Shown piece by piece: positions 7,900 to 16,218 of a stretch of DNA of 22,856 nt; position 1 is the stretch's first letter; each line of letters begins with the position of its first letter. Where the stretch lies: positions 1-22,856 of the forward strand of contig CALAGF010000151.1 of the NCBI GenBank assembly GCA_937892345.1. Direction: 5' to 3'. The position numbers and the translations under genes are program-made. This stretch comes from an uncultured Rhodocyclaceae bacterium (GTDB lineage Bacteria > Pseudomonadota > Gammaproteobacteria > Burkholderiales > Rhodocyclaceae). A model generated the notes under the pieces. That model was not told the DNA's origin and did no database searches. It saw nothing but the letters and a program-made list of their open reading frames with translations.

Positions 7900-9158
7900 G
7901 CCTTGCGCTCCAGAATGGCAGCAAAGAACCCGTCGGTATCATGTTGGTGCGGCATCAGGCGCAGCATCTCGCCTTCCAGCGCAATGCCTTGGCGGGCCAG
8001 CACTTCTGAGGCCGGCACCAGTGCAAAGCCGGGATGAGCGGCGAGAAAGGCTTCGACGATGGCCTCATTTTCTGCGGTCAACAAGCTGCAGGTGGCATAA
8101 ACCACCCGACCACCCGGTCGCACCAGCGTGGCGGCAGACGCCAGAATCGAGGCCTGTTTGGCCGTCAGTTCTTCAATGGCCTGCGCATCCTGACGCCATT
8201 TAAGGTCCGGATTGCGGCGCAAGGTACCCAGGCCGGAACAGGGCGCATCAACCAGCACCCGATCCACTTTGCCGGACAGGCGCTTGATCTTGCTGTCCCG
8301 CTCATGCTCGATCCGCCCGGGATGCACATTGGAGAGACCGGAGCGCGCCAGCCGCGGCTTGAGCTTGGTGAGGCGCTTTTCAGACACATCAAAGGCATAC
8401 AAGCGGCCGGTGTTGCGCATTTGCGCGCCGAGCAACAGCGTCTTGCCGCCGGCGCCGGCGCAAAAATCCACCACCATTTCGCCGCGCTTGGCTTCCAGCA
8501 CCAATCCGAGCAGTTGGCTGCCTTCGTCCTGGACTTCGACGCTGCCATCCAGGAAAAGCGGGTGATTGGCCAGCGCCGGCTTTTCGCGCAGGCGGATCGC
8601 CACCGGAGAGAGTTTGCCCGCATCGGCAGCGATACCGCTGGCGCTGAGCGCAGCGAGTACGCTGTCGCGGGTGGCCTTGAGCGTGTTGACGCGCAAATCG
8701 AGCGGTGCCGGGCGGTTGAGGCCGTCCGCGAGTTCGATGATGGCTTCCGGTGAAAACTGGGTGAGCAGTCGTTCATACAACCAGTCCGGCAGATCGCAAC
8801 GCACTGCGGGCGGCATGTCGGCTTCCGGCATCGCCTTGGCGGCAGCCAGCCAGGCTTCTTCGTTGGCATTGAGCACCGGCGCCAGTTCGCGCAAGCTCCA
8901 GCCGCGCATCACGCCCAACGCCACCAGCAAGCGATGACGATGGGTGAGTTTGCCCGCACAGCGCGCCTCAAGGCTGCGACCACGACGCAGGATGGCAAAC
9001 ACCGTTTCGGCAACGAAGGCGCGGTCGGCATGGCCCATCTGGCGATGCTCGCGAAAATAGCGCGAGACAACGGCATCGGCAGGATGGTCGAAGCGCAGCA
9101 ATTGATCGAGCACAGCTTCGGCGTGGGCAAACAGGGCGGGGGTAAAACGGGCTTTCAT
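7896..9158 (-). CDS. RsmB/NOP2 family RNA (cytosine-C5) methyltransferase
   Basis: This SAM-dependent RNA m5C methyltransferase has 420 residues. The SAM-binding motif DFCAGAGGK lies at 231-239, motif IV DAPCSGLGTLRRNPD at 304-318 contains the release cysteine Cys307, and motif VI YATCS contains the presumed nucleophile Cys357. The N-terminal 150 residues are helical and resemble the RNA-binding part of RsmB/RsmF-like enzymes. The specific target (16S rRNA or tRNA) cannot be assigned from sequence: it is not next to fmt, where rsmB usually sits, so no symbol is given. The ATG at 9158 has AGGA 5 bases upstream. The stop overlaps the channel gene start by 4 bases. Confidence 0.92.
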   Translation of the reverse strand: MKARFTPALFAHAEAVLDQLLRFDHPADAVVSRYFREHRQMGHADRAFVAETVFAILRRGRSLEARCAGKLTHRHRLLVALGVMRGWSLRELAPVLNANEEAWLAAAKAMPEADMPPAVRCDLPDWLYERLLTQFSPEAIIELADGLNRPAPLDLRVNTLKATRDSVLAALSASGIAADAGKLSPVAIRLREKPALANHPLFLDGSVEVQDEGSQLLGLVLEAKRGEMVVDFCAGAGGKTLLLGAQMRNTGRLYAFDVSEKRLTKLKPRLARSGLSNVHPGRIEHERDSKIKRLSGKVDRVLVDAPCSGLGTLRRNPDLKWRQDAQAIEELTAKQASILASAATLVRPGGRVVYATCSLLTAENEAIVEAFLAAHPGFALVPASEVLARQGIALEGEMLRLMPHQHDTDGFFAAILERKA

Positions 9159-9200
9159 CGGGGTCCTGGGGGGATCAAGGAGCAGTAAGGGTCACGCGGT

Positions 9201-10214
9201 TCAGGGCAAAGCCAGCGCGGGATCGAATTCATCAATCACCTGCATATAGCTGTCACCCTTGCGATCAGTAAAGCGGATTTTAACCGGCAAGCGCCGGTGA
9301 TCGAGTGCGATCCAGATTTCAGTCAAGGTTTCACCTTGCACCCGCAGGTGCAGGGTACGGAAGTTGCCGGCCGGCGTGATGATCTGTTCTTCACCCAGCG
9401 AATCGAGTGCATAGCGCTGGTATTTCTTGCCGGTCACCACACCGATCCGCGCGCCGTTCGACGGATCGGGAAGATAGGCCAGTTGGTAGTTGAGCGAAAG
9501 AATGTCCTGCGTACCGGGCGCGAGCACTTGCGTGCTGTCGTCGCGGTCGAGATGCACTTGGCCGGTCGACCAGTCGAAATCGGCATTTTCACGGGCCGGC
9601 ACATTGTTTTTATAGGTTCGGAACTGCTCAGGCTGCAGGCCATTCGCGGTCAGCCGGCCGATGCTTTCGTTACGCTGGACCAGGGGTTTGAACAAGGCCA
9701 CGACGCCGCTGGTCTCGGTAATGCCGGTCAATTGATAAGAGCCGTCGGCACTAAAGCGCCAAAGATGTTCAGCTTCGCCGATCAGCAGCGATAGCGACTC
9801 CTTGTAAATCGAGAAATGCAGTCGGCCGCTGGCGGGCAGCAGGGGTTCGGCCGGGGCGCTGTCCGCACTTGCGGTCGACCTGCCGGCCGCGCCGTTTTCC
9901 GATGGCGCAGCTGCATCTTTTAGCGACTCACTGGGCGTAACCGGCAAGGGGACGGCAAGTGCTTCGTCTGCCGAAGCAGCACTCAGCAGCCGGGGCTTGG
10001 CCGGGCTGTGGGCTGCCGGGATCTGGGCAAGCTGCTTGGGCTGCGCGCGCGGTTTGGCAGCGGGCACAGCCGGTGGTGGTGGCGTCTTGAGTGTGGCTTG
10101 CAGGGGTGTGGGCGGTTCCGGCTCGGCGCCAAACAGTGCGTAATCGGTGCCGAACAGCGCCGCGGCATGCATGCCGAGGGAACCGATCACCGCCGCCAGC
10201 AAAATCAGCGGCAT
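9201..10214 (-). CDS. DUF3108 domain-containing envelope protein
   Basis: This 337-residue protein has an N-terminal hydrophobic anchor (LILLAAVIGSLGMHAAALFG) followed by a proline/alanine-rich linker (about residues 35-125) that could span the periplasm. A C-terminal DUF3108 domain (about 128-335) includes LHFSIYKESLSLLIGEAEH, the segment SLNYQLAYLP and TLTEIWIALDHRRLPVKI. Members of this family are predicted beta-rich periplasmic proteins of unknown function; the TonB-like architecture of anchor plus proline linker supports an envelope location. The start lies 4 bases after the purN stop, on the same strand, so the genes are probably cotranscribed. The stop is 42 bases upstream of the RsmB-family gene start, and no terminator was seen in that gap. 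Confidence 0.85.
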   Translation of the reverse strand: MPLILLAAVIGSLGMHAAALFGTDYALFGAEPEPPTPLQATLKTPPPPAVPAAKPRAQPKQLAQIPAAHSPAKPRLLSAASADEALAVPLPVTPSESLKDAAAPSENGAAGRSTASADSAPAEPLLPASGRLHFSIYKESLSLLIGEAEHLWRFSADGSYQLTGITETSGVVALFKPLVQRNESIGRLTANGLQPEQFRTYKNNVPARENADFDWSTGQVHLDRDDSTQVLAPGTQDILSLNYQLAYLPDPSNGARIGVVTGKKYQRYALDSLGEEQIITPAGNFRTLHLRVQGETLTEIWIALDHRRLPVKIRFTDRKGDSYMQVIDEFDPALALP

Positions 10215-10218
10215 CGGC

Positions 10219-10866
10219 TCAGGAAAGCACCGGGGAAATCAGCGCGGCGGGTTCGGCCTGCTCGCCCTGTACACGCACCTTCATGCCATCGAGTTGCAGG
10301 CGGCCTTCGGCAAACCAGCGCACGGCCTGCGGGTAGATGCGATGTTCCTGCCGCAGGATGCGAGCGGAAAGCGTGTCCTCGGTATCATCGTCAAGCACCG
10401 GCACCGCCGCCTGAATCACCACCGGACCGTGATCCAGTTCGGCCGTGACGAAATGTACGGTACAACCATGTACCCGCACGCCTTCATCCAGCGCCCGCTG
10501 ATGGGTATGCAGGCCGGGGAAGGCGGGCAGCAGCGAGGGATGGATATTGAGCAGGCGGCCTTCGTAATGGCGCACGAAATCCGGGGTCAGAATGCGCATG
10601 AAGCCGGCGAGCACCACCAGATCGGGCGCAAATTCGTCAATGCACGCGGCCAGCGCGGTATCAAATGCTTCGCGGCCGGCAAAGGCCTTGTGGTCCAGAC
10701 AACGCGTGGCGATGCCCGCTGCGGCGGCTGTTTCCAGGCCCTTGGCGTCGGGCCGGTTGGCAATCACGGCGGCGATATTGACCGGCAGCTGGCCGGCATC
10801 GCGCGCGGCGATCATGGCTTCCATGTTGCTGCCGCGCCCGGAAATGAGGATGACGATGTTTTTCAT
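10219..10866 (-). CDS. purN: Phosphoribosylglycinamide formyltransferase (PurN)
   Basis: PurN transfers the formyl group of 10-formyl-tetrahydrofolate to GAR, the third step of de novo purine synthesis, in the cytoplasm. The 215-residue length is normal. The phosphate-binding N-terminus ISGRGSN is present, and the catalytic residues Asn107, His109 (in LNIHPSLLPAFPG) and Asp145 (in ELDHGP) match the E. coli Asn106/His108/Asp144 set. The ATG at 10866 follows the upstream lipoprotein stop by 2 bases, with AGG 9 bases upstream. purN is often next to purM; here purM lies about 11 kb to the right, and purN instead sits in a run with dedA and a lipoprotein gene. Confidence 0.96.
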   Translation of the reverse strand: MKNIVILISGRGSNMEAMIAARDAGQLPVNIAAVIANRPDAKGLETAAAAGIATRCLDHKAFAGREAFDTALAACIDEFAPDLVVLAGFMRILTPDFVRHYEGRLLNIHPSLLPAFPGLHTHQRALDEGVRVHGCTVHFVTAELDHGPVVIQAAVPVLDDDTEDTLSARILRQEHRIYPQAVRWFAEGRLQLDGMKVRVQGEQAEPAALISPVLS

Positions 10867-10868
10867 GT

Positions 10869-11570
10869 TCAGAAACCTACAGGGAGAAAAATGGCGGTCG
10901 CCACCGACTGGCTCAGACGCGACAGGGTGCGTCCGTTGCGGTCAGCGACAATGCGCGCCATGAAGTCGAGCAGACCGGTAATTCGGCCGAATTCACGTTC
11001 AAAAGACAAATTGCGGTTGGCCGGGTCCAGCTCGTTCGAGAGCAGATAGAGCTCGCCGGCGGGCGCGCGGTCGTGACCCAGTTTCCAGATCGCAACTTCC
11101 ATATTGCGCGCCGTGTTGAACAGGTTGATCTCATTCAGGCTGTCGAGCATGTAGAACTCGGTTTTGTGCGCGAAAGCGATGTCGACCATGGTCAGCAGGC
11201 CGAACATCAGCGCTGCCACGCGATCACCGGCGTAGTTTTCGGCAAAGGCCAAGGCTGCGGCCTGCCGACTGCGCTGGCCGCCCAGTTCCGGCCAGTTGTG
11301 GCGAACTCGTTCACGCAGACGCTCCACGGCGGCCTCCCGGCTGAGCTGGCCGGATTTTTTCCATTCACGCGGATTGCGTTTGTAAAGCTTGTCGGCAATC
11401 AGCAGCAAGCCATCGACCACCTCGGCGCGGTTGGCGTCGGTGATACGGTCGACCTCGGTTTTGAGCAAATACTTGGCATCGACCGTCGTTTCACTGTGCC
11501 CGTCCCGTCCCAGCCGGGTGGAACAGCCCCCGAGCGCAAGGATCAGCAGGAGAACGAGCAGTTGGCGCAT
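10869..11570 (-). CDS. Putative lipoprotein of unknown function
   Basis: This is a 233-residue protein with a lipoprotein signal peptide: MRQLLVLLLILALGGC places the lipobox LGGC with Cys16 as the lipidation site. The residue after Cys is Ser, which would direct it to the outer membrane under the usual Lol rule. The mature part looks mainly helical and charged, with no domain I recognise; notable conserved-looking stretches are NPREWKKSG, ETTVDAKYLLKTEVDRI and FYMLDSLNEINLFNTARN. The start codon overlaps the dedA stop by one base (TGATG), and its stop lies 2 bases before purN, so it is inside a tightly packed operon. Function is not inferable beyond an envelope role. Confidence 0.8.
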   Translation of the reverse strand: MRQLLVLLLILALGGCSTRLGRDGHSETTVDAKYLLKTEVDRITDANRAEVVDGLLLIADKLYKRNPREWKKSGQLSREAAVERLRERVRHNWPELGGQRSRQAAALAFAENYAGDRVAALMFGLLTMVDIAFAHKTEFYMLDSLNEINLFNTARNMEVAIWKLGHDRAPAGELYLLSNELDPANRNLSFEREFGRITGLLDFMARIVADRNGRTLSRLSQSVATAIFLPVGF

Positions 11571-12214
11571 CAGGCCGTCCGGCGATGCTGCACGTAGCCG
11601 ATGGCGACCGGCAACAGGGAGATGGCAATGATCCCCAGGATGAGGATGGACAGGTTTTGCTTGATCCAGGGCAGGTTGCCCAGCCAGTAGCCGGCGAGAC
11701 AGAGCGAGACGACCCAGGCGCAGGCGCCGATCAGGTTGAACAGGCTGAAGCGGACATAGGACATCGCCCGCAGCCCGGCCACAAACGGCGCAAAGCTGCG
11801 GAACAGCGGCAGGAAACGGGAAATCACCAGCGTTTTGCCCCCGTGTTTTTCATAGAAGGCATGCGTTTTTTCCAGCGCGGACTTGTTGAAAAAACGGGAG
11901 TTTTTCCAGGCTTCGATCTTGTGGCCGAAGACCCGGCCAATCTGGTAATTCACCGAGTTGCCGAGGACTGCCGCCACGGTCAGCACGGCGATCAGCACGC
12001 CGATATCCATGCCGCCTTCGCCGATTGCAGCCAGCGCACCCGCCACGAAAAGCAGGGAATCGCCGGGCAGGAAAGGGAAGACGACAAAACCGGTTTCGGC
12101 AAAGATGATGAAGAATAGGATGGCGTAAATCCATATGCCGTATTGCTGGACCAGCACCGCCAGATATTTGTCGAGATGCAAAAGAACATCGATGAATTGG
12201 GTAAGGAGTTCCAT
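11570..12214 (-). CDS. DedA family membrane protein
   Basis: This 214-residue inner-membrane protein belongs to the DedA/VTT superfamily; some members act as undecaprenyl-phosphate or phospholipid flippases and affect membrane potential and drug resistance. Visible family features are the N-terminal membrane segment ending FPFLPGDSLLFVAG, the central GNSVNYQIGR, the re-entrant-type motif GKTLVISRFLPLFRSFAPFVAG with its conserved arginines, and C-terminal helices around ACAWVVSLCLAGYWLGNLP and LSILILGIIAISLLPVAIG. The ATG at 12214 is divergent from mutL, with only 43 bases between the two starts. A TGATG overlap links it to the lipoprotein gene downstream. Confidence 0.93.
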   Translation of the reverse strand: MELLTQFIDVLLHLDKYLAVLVQQYGIWIYAILFFIIFAETGFVVFPFLPGDSLLFVAGALAAIGEGGMDIGVLIAVLTVAAVLGNSVNYQIGRVFGHKIEAWKNSRFFNKSALEKTHAFYEKHGGKTLVISRFLPLFRSFAPFVAGLRAMSYVRFSLFNLIGACAWVVSLCLAGYWLGNLPWIKQNLSILILGIIAISLLPVAIGYVQHRRTA

Positions 12215-12243
12215 GTGCAGCGCCGGGGGTTGGTCGAGGGCGC

Positions 12244-12251
12244 ATTATAAT
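12244..12251. promoter_or_regulatory. Symmetric -10 element shared by mutL and dedA
   Basis: ATTATAAT is its own reverse complement, so a perfect TATAAT is present on both strands: 12246-12251 toward mutL and 12244-12249 toward dedA. Plus-strand initiation 6-7 bases downstream would fall at or next to the mutL ATG (12258), giving a leaderless transcript. Minus-strand initiation near 12237 would leave about 22 bases of dedA leader. No good -35 element was found for either direction, so promoter strength is uncertain. Confidence 0.5.
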
Positions 12252-12257
12252 CCGCGC

Positions 12258-14081
12258 ATGCCGACCATCGCCCGCCTCCCCGACCTCCTGATCAGCCAGA
12301 TTGCGGCTGGCGAAGTGGTCGAACGCCCCGCTTCCGTTCTCAAGGAACTGCTGGAAAACAGTCTGGATGCCGGCAGCACGGCAATTCAGGTGCATCTGGA
12401 GGAAGGTGGTGTCAAGCTGATCCGCATCACCGACGACGGCTGCGGCATTGCCCGCGATCAGCTGGCCTTGGCGCTGACCCGGCATGCCACGTCCAAGATC
12501 ACGTCGCTGGATGACCTTGAACAAGTCGCCACCCTGGGCTTTCGTGGCGAGGCCCTCGCCTCGGTGGCCTCGGTGGCACGCCTGGCCATTACCAGCCGCG
12601 AACGCGGCGCCGGCCATGCCTGGAAACTCAAGGGCGAATCCGGCGCCGAACCCGAACCGGCTGCGCTGATGGCCGGTACCGTGGTGGAAATGCGCGATCT
12701 TTACTACAACACGCCTGCGCGGCGGAAATTCCTCAAATCCGAAAGCACCGAATTCGCCCATTGTGCAGATGCGGTCCGCCGCTTGGCGCTGACCCGGCCG
12801 GATGTGGCGATCAGCCTGTCGCACAACGGGCGCAATCTCTTTCAACTGGGGCCGGCGCAAGCCGCACGCCGTATTGCCGACATTCTCGGGGACGAATTTC
12901 TTGCTGCCGCACGTACGGTCGACGCCGCCGCCGGGCCGATTTCGCTGAGCGGCTTCGCCATCGACCCCACCCGCGCCGGCGAGGCAAAAGACGGCCAGTA
13001 CGTCTTCGTGAATGGGCGTTTCGTGCGCGACAAGGTGATTGGCCATGCCCTGCGCGAAGCCTATCGTGATGTCCTGCACGGCAGCCGGCAGCCGGCGGTT
13101 TGCCTGTTCGTGAACCTCGACCCGGCGCTGCTCGACGTGAACGTGCATCCGGCAAAGACGGAAGTCCGCTTCCGCGATTCGCGCGCCATGCACCAGTTCA
13201 TCTTTCACGCGCTTCAACGCACGCTGGCGGCGCCGGTGCAGGCCGCCACTGCGCCTTCGCTGCTCGCGCCGGCACCTGCTGCGGTCAACCACCGGGAAAA
13301 CCCGAAATTCAGCTATACCCCGCCCCATCAGGCCAGCCTCGGGGTGGCCGAACCCGGCGCGGCCTCCTATCTGGCCTTCGCCCGCGCGGCGCAGCAGATT
13401 GGGCAGAGCGCTAGCACGCACCCGGAAAACCGCCCCGAATTTTTGCCCGCAGGCCCGGTTGACCGTGAAATGCCTCACCCGGCCAGCAGCACGGATGGGC
13501 CGCCCCTTGGCTACGCGCTGGCGCAATTGCATGGCATTTACATCCTGGCGCAGAACGCGGCCGGCCTGATTTTGGTGGACATGCACGCGGCGCACGAGCG
13601 CATCCTCTACGAAAAGCTGAAAGCGGCCTTCGACAATCGCCAGATCGCCACCCAGAGCCTGCTGATTCCGGCCGTCTTTTCTGCCGAGGCGCTGGATATT
13701 GCGGCGGTTGAAGAACACGCCGAGGCACTGGCCGATTTGGGTTTTCAGATCGCCCCGCTCGGCCCCAACCAACTGGGTGCGCGCGCGGTACCGGCCCTTT
13801 TGCAATCGGGCGATCCGGCTGCGCTGGCACGTTCGCTGATCGCCGAACTGCGCGAACACGGCATCAGCCAGCTGGCCACCGCCCGCCGCAATGAACTGCT
13901 GGCGACCATGGCTTGCCACGGTGCCGTGCGTGCCAGGCGCCAACTCTCCGTACCCGAGATGAACGCCCTGCTGCGCCAGATGGAAGACACCGAACGTGCC
14001 GGCCAATGCAATCATGGGCGCCCCACCTGGACCGCCCTCAGTCTCGAGCAACTCGACAAACTCTTCCTGCGCGGTCAGTAA
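12258..14081 (+). CDS. mutL: DNA mismatch repair protein MutL with endonuclease motif
   Basis: MutL links mismatch recognition by MutS to strand nicking. The 607-residue protein has the GHKL ATPase motifs ELLENSLDAG, DDGCGIA and TLGFRGEALASVASVA in the N-terminal domain. The C-terminal domain carries DMHAAHERILYE (441-452), which fits the metal-binding endonuclease motif DQHA(X)2E(X)4E, plus ACHGAVRA (552-559) and CNHGRP (584-589). These features are expected where MutH is absent, as in Neisseria. An alanine/proline-rich linker separates the domains (about 325-415). An upstream in-frame ATG at 12135 lies inside dedA and is rejected because homology starts at MPTIARLPDLL. No ribosome site precedes 12258, while TATAAT ends 7 bases before it, consistent with leaderless expression. 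Confidence 0.96.
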   Translation: MPTIARLPDLLISQIAAGEVVERPASVLKELLENSLDAGSTAIQVHLEEGGVKLIRITDDGCGIARDQLALALTRHATSKITSLDDLEQVATLGFRGEALASVASVARLAITSRERGAGHAWKLKGESGAEPEPAALMAGTVVEMRDLYYNTPARRKFLKSESTEFAHCADAVRRLALTRPDVAISLSHNGRNLFQLGPAQAARRIADILGDEFLAAARTVDAAAGPISLSGFAIDPTRAGEAKDGQYVFVNGRFVRDKVIGHALREAYRDVLHGSRQPAVCLFVNLDPALLDVNVHPAKTEVRFRDSRAMHQFIFHALQRTLAAPVQAATAPSLLAPAPAAVNHRENPKFSYTPPHQASLGVAEPGAASYLAFARAAQQIGQSASTHPENRPEFLPAGPVDREMPHPASSTDGPPLGYALAQLHGIYILAQNAAGLILVDMHAAHERILYEKLKAAFDNRQIATQSLLIPAVFSAEALDIAAVEEHAEALADLGFQIAPLGPNQLGARAVPALLQSGDPAALARSLIAELREHGISQLATARRNELLATMACHGAVRARRQLSVPEMNALLRQMEDTERAGQCNHGRPTWTALSLEQLDKLFLRGQ

Positions 14082-14164
14082 ACCCCGCCCGCGCCAGATA
14101 AACGCAGGGAACCGAAGGCAGCTCAAGCACTCTATCTTTCAGCACATTGCCCAAATCGCAACTG

Positions 14165-15247
14165 ATGACAAAGTTCTTCAAACTTCCAGCCCATTGGTGG
14201 GCAAACAGCCTGCCTTTGCTGGCCTGCTTGCCTTTGCTCAGCGAACCCGCAAGCGGCGACTGGGGGCTGCTCGCCCTCTCGGCCATCGCCTTGCTGATGG
14301 CGGTGCAACTTGCGGTATTTCATGCGGAAATCATTGCCCATCGGCTTGGCGAGCCCTTTGGCACACTGGTGCTTGCCCTGGCGATTACGGTGATTGAAGT
14401 GGCTTTGATCATATCGGTGATGCTCGGCGGCACCGACCCGCGCAGCGCACTGGCACGGGATACGGTATTCGCCACCGTCATGATCATCTGCAATGGGGTA
14501 GTCGGCCTGTGTTTGCTCGCTGGCGCCATCCGGCACCGGATTCTGGTGTTCCGGATCGACGGGACAGGGTCGGCACTGGCCGTATTGACCGCACTGACGA
14601 CACTCACACTGGTCTTGCCTGAATTCACCACCAGTACCGCCGGGCCGACTTATGCGCCCGCCCAGATGATATTTGCCGGCCTGATGGCCTTGGTGCTGTA
14701 TGCCGTTTTTGTTTTTGTGCAAACGATACGGCACAAGGATCTATTCTTGAACGACGCCGCCGGGGACGCCGATCAGACGGCCCGGCCTGACAACCGACGC
14801 AGCTTGTTGAGCCTGCTCCTGCTGGTAATTTCGCTGGTCGCGGTGGTCGGGCTGGCCAAACAGCTCGCACCGGCCATCGAGCGGGCGGTGGCCTTTGCCA
14901 ATGCGCCCCCCTCTCTGGTCGGTATTCTGATCGCCCTGCTTGTCCTTCTCCCGGAAACCCAGGCGGCGCTCGGCGCCGCACTGCGCAACCGGATGCAGAC
15001 CAGCCTCAACCTGGCACTCGGTTCCGCACTGGCCACCATCGGGCTCACCATCCCCAGTGTTGTGGCGGTGGCGCTGTGGATGGATCTGCCCTTGATTCTC
15101 GGCTTGCCGCCGAAAGAAATCGTCTTGCTGACCCTGACGCTGGTCATCAGCACAATGACCCTGGCCAGCGGACGCGCAACCTTGCTGCAGGGGGCCGTCC
15201 ATCTCGTGGTCTTCGCCGCCTTTCTGTTTCTTGCCATCGTGCCCTGA
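14165..15247 (+). CDS. chaA: ChaA-like calcium/sodium:proton antiporter
   Basis: This inner-membrane cation/proton exchanger belongs to the CaCA superfamily and has 360 residues from the ATG at 14165. The two inverted exchanger repeats show the acidic motifs: HRLGEPFGTLVLALAITVIE in the first half and LIALLVLLPETQAALGAA in the second. Eleven or so hydrophobic segments fill the protein, with a hydrophilic break (DAAGDADQTARPDNRR, about residues 198-213) between the halves, as in E. coli ChaA. Family members export Ca2+, Na+ or K+ at alkaline pH. A TTG six codons earlier (14147) is possible; neither start has a clear ribosome site. The gene lies between mutL and miaA on the same strand, 83 bases after mutL, and is not part of the usual mutL-miaA pairing. 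Confidence 0.9.
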   Translation: MTKFFKLPAHWWANSLPLLACLPLLSEPASGDWGLLALSAIALLMAVQLAVFHAEIIAHRLGEPFGTLVLALAITVIEVALIISVMLGGTDPRSALARDTVFATVMIICNGVVGLCLLAGAIRHRILVFRIDGTGSALAVLTALTTLTLVLPEFTTSTAGPTYAPAQMIFAGLMALVLYAVFVFVQTIRHKDLFLNDAAGDADQTARPDNRRSLLSLLLLVISLVAVVGLAKQLAPAIERAVAFANAPPSLVGILIALLVLLPETQAALGAALRNRMQTSLNLALGSALATIGLTIPSVVAVALWMDLPLILGLPPKEIVLLTLTLVISTMTLASGRATLLQGAVHLVVFAAFLFLAIVP

Positions 15248-15279
15248 GCTGAGCACGCGGCGTGTTAGCATTCCGCGCC

Positions 15280-16218
15280 ATGGAAAAGCTGCCTCCCGCC
15301 ATTCTGCTGATGGGTCCGACTGCCTCCGGCAAGACGGCCGCGGCAATGACCCTCGCCGACCGTTTTCCGGTGGAACTCATCAGCGTCGATTCGGCGCAAG
15401 TCTTTATCGACATGAATATCGGCACGGCCAAGCCGGATACCGACACCCTGGCTCGCTACCCCCACCGCCTCATTGATCTGATCACCCCCGAGCAGCGCTA
15501 TTCAGCCGCCCGCTTTTGCGCGGATGCGCTCGCTGCGATGGCCGACATTACGGCGGCGGGCCGGGTGCCGGTGCTGGTGGGTGGCACCATGTTGTATTTC
15601 CGCGCACTGCTGCAAGGACTGGCCGAACTGCCCCAAGCCGATGCGACCGTTCGCGCGCGCATCGATGCCGATGCGGCGGCCGAAGGCTGGCCGGCACAGC
15701 ACGCGAAATTGGCTGAACTTGATCCGTTGACCGCAGCAAGACTGCAACCGACTGACAGTCAGCGCATCCAGCGCGCTTTGGAAATCTGCCGCTGCAGCGG
15801 TCGACCGATGTCGGCCCTGCTGGCTGAAAGTGAAGGCAGCAAACCGCCTTACGAATTCCTGCAAATCGCCCTGCTGCCATCGGATCGCGCGGTACTGCAC
15901 ACGCGGATTGCCCGGCGTTTCGATGAAATGCTGCTGGCCGGACTGGACGACGAGGTTTGCCAGCTACGCGAAAAATACACCCTGACACCGGGGCTGCCAT
16001 CGATGCGTTGCGTCGGGTACCGGCAGGTCTGGGAGGCGCAGGAAGGCCAATATCGCCGGCCGGAAATGCGTGACCGCGGCATTTTTGCCACGCGCCAGCT
16101 GGCCAAGCGGCAGATCACCTGGCTGAGCAATTCTTTTGCGGCAGCGCCTTTCGACTGCCTGGCCCCCGATCTCGGCAAGCAGGTTGCCGAGCGGGTAGCG
16201 CACTTCATTGGCGCTTGA
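15280..16218 (+). CDS. miaA: tRNA dimethylallyltransferase MiaA
   Basis: MiaA transfers a dimethylallyl group to A37 of tRNAs that read codons starting with U, improving decoding fidelity. The 312-residue protein has the P-loop GPTASGKT at 12-19, then SVDSAQVFIDMNIGTAKPD, RYPHRLIDL, the GGTMLYFRALLQGL segment and the C-terminal GLPSMRCVGYRQVWE. These are all standard for the family, and the length is normal. The ATG at 15280 is chosen over an in-frame GTG at 15262 because conservation begins at LPPAILLMGPTASGKT. It starts 32 bases after chaA. The 3' end overlaps the convergent response-regulator gene by 14 bases, so the two transcripts would be antisense at their ends. Confidence 0.96.
   Translation: MEKLPPAILLMGPTASGKTAAAMTLADRFPVELISVDSAQVFIDMNIGTAKPDTDTLARYPHRLIDLITPEQRYSAARFCADALAAMADITAAGRVPVLVGGTMLYFRALLQGLAELPQADATVRARIDADAAAEGWPAQHAKLAELDPLTAARLQPTDSQRIQRALEICRCSGRPMSALLAESEGSKPPYEFLQIALLPSDRAVLHTRIARRFDEMLLAGLDDEVCQLREKYTLTPGLPSMRCVGYRQVWEAQEGQYRRPEMRDRGIFATRQLAKRQITWLSNSFAAAPFDCLAPDLGKQVAERVAHFIGA

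Noticed and set aside
10147..11049. 300-codon plus-strand frame over purN
   Set aside because: Antisense shadow of purN and neighbouring genes, with His/Arg/Gln-rich composition.
12135..12257. Upstream ATG at 12135 as the mutL start
   Set aside because: The extra 41 codons lie antisense inside dedA and have no MutL homology; MPTIARLPDLL at 12258 is the family N-terminus.
11850..14126. 758-codon open frame antisense to mutL
   Set aside because: It overlaps mutL and the end of dedA, has low-complexity Arg/Gly/Gln-rich translation with no domain, and arises from GC-rich codon structure of the real genes.
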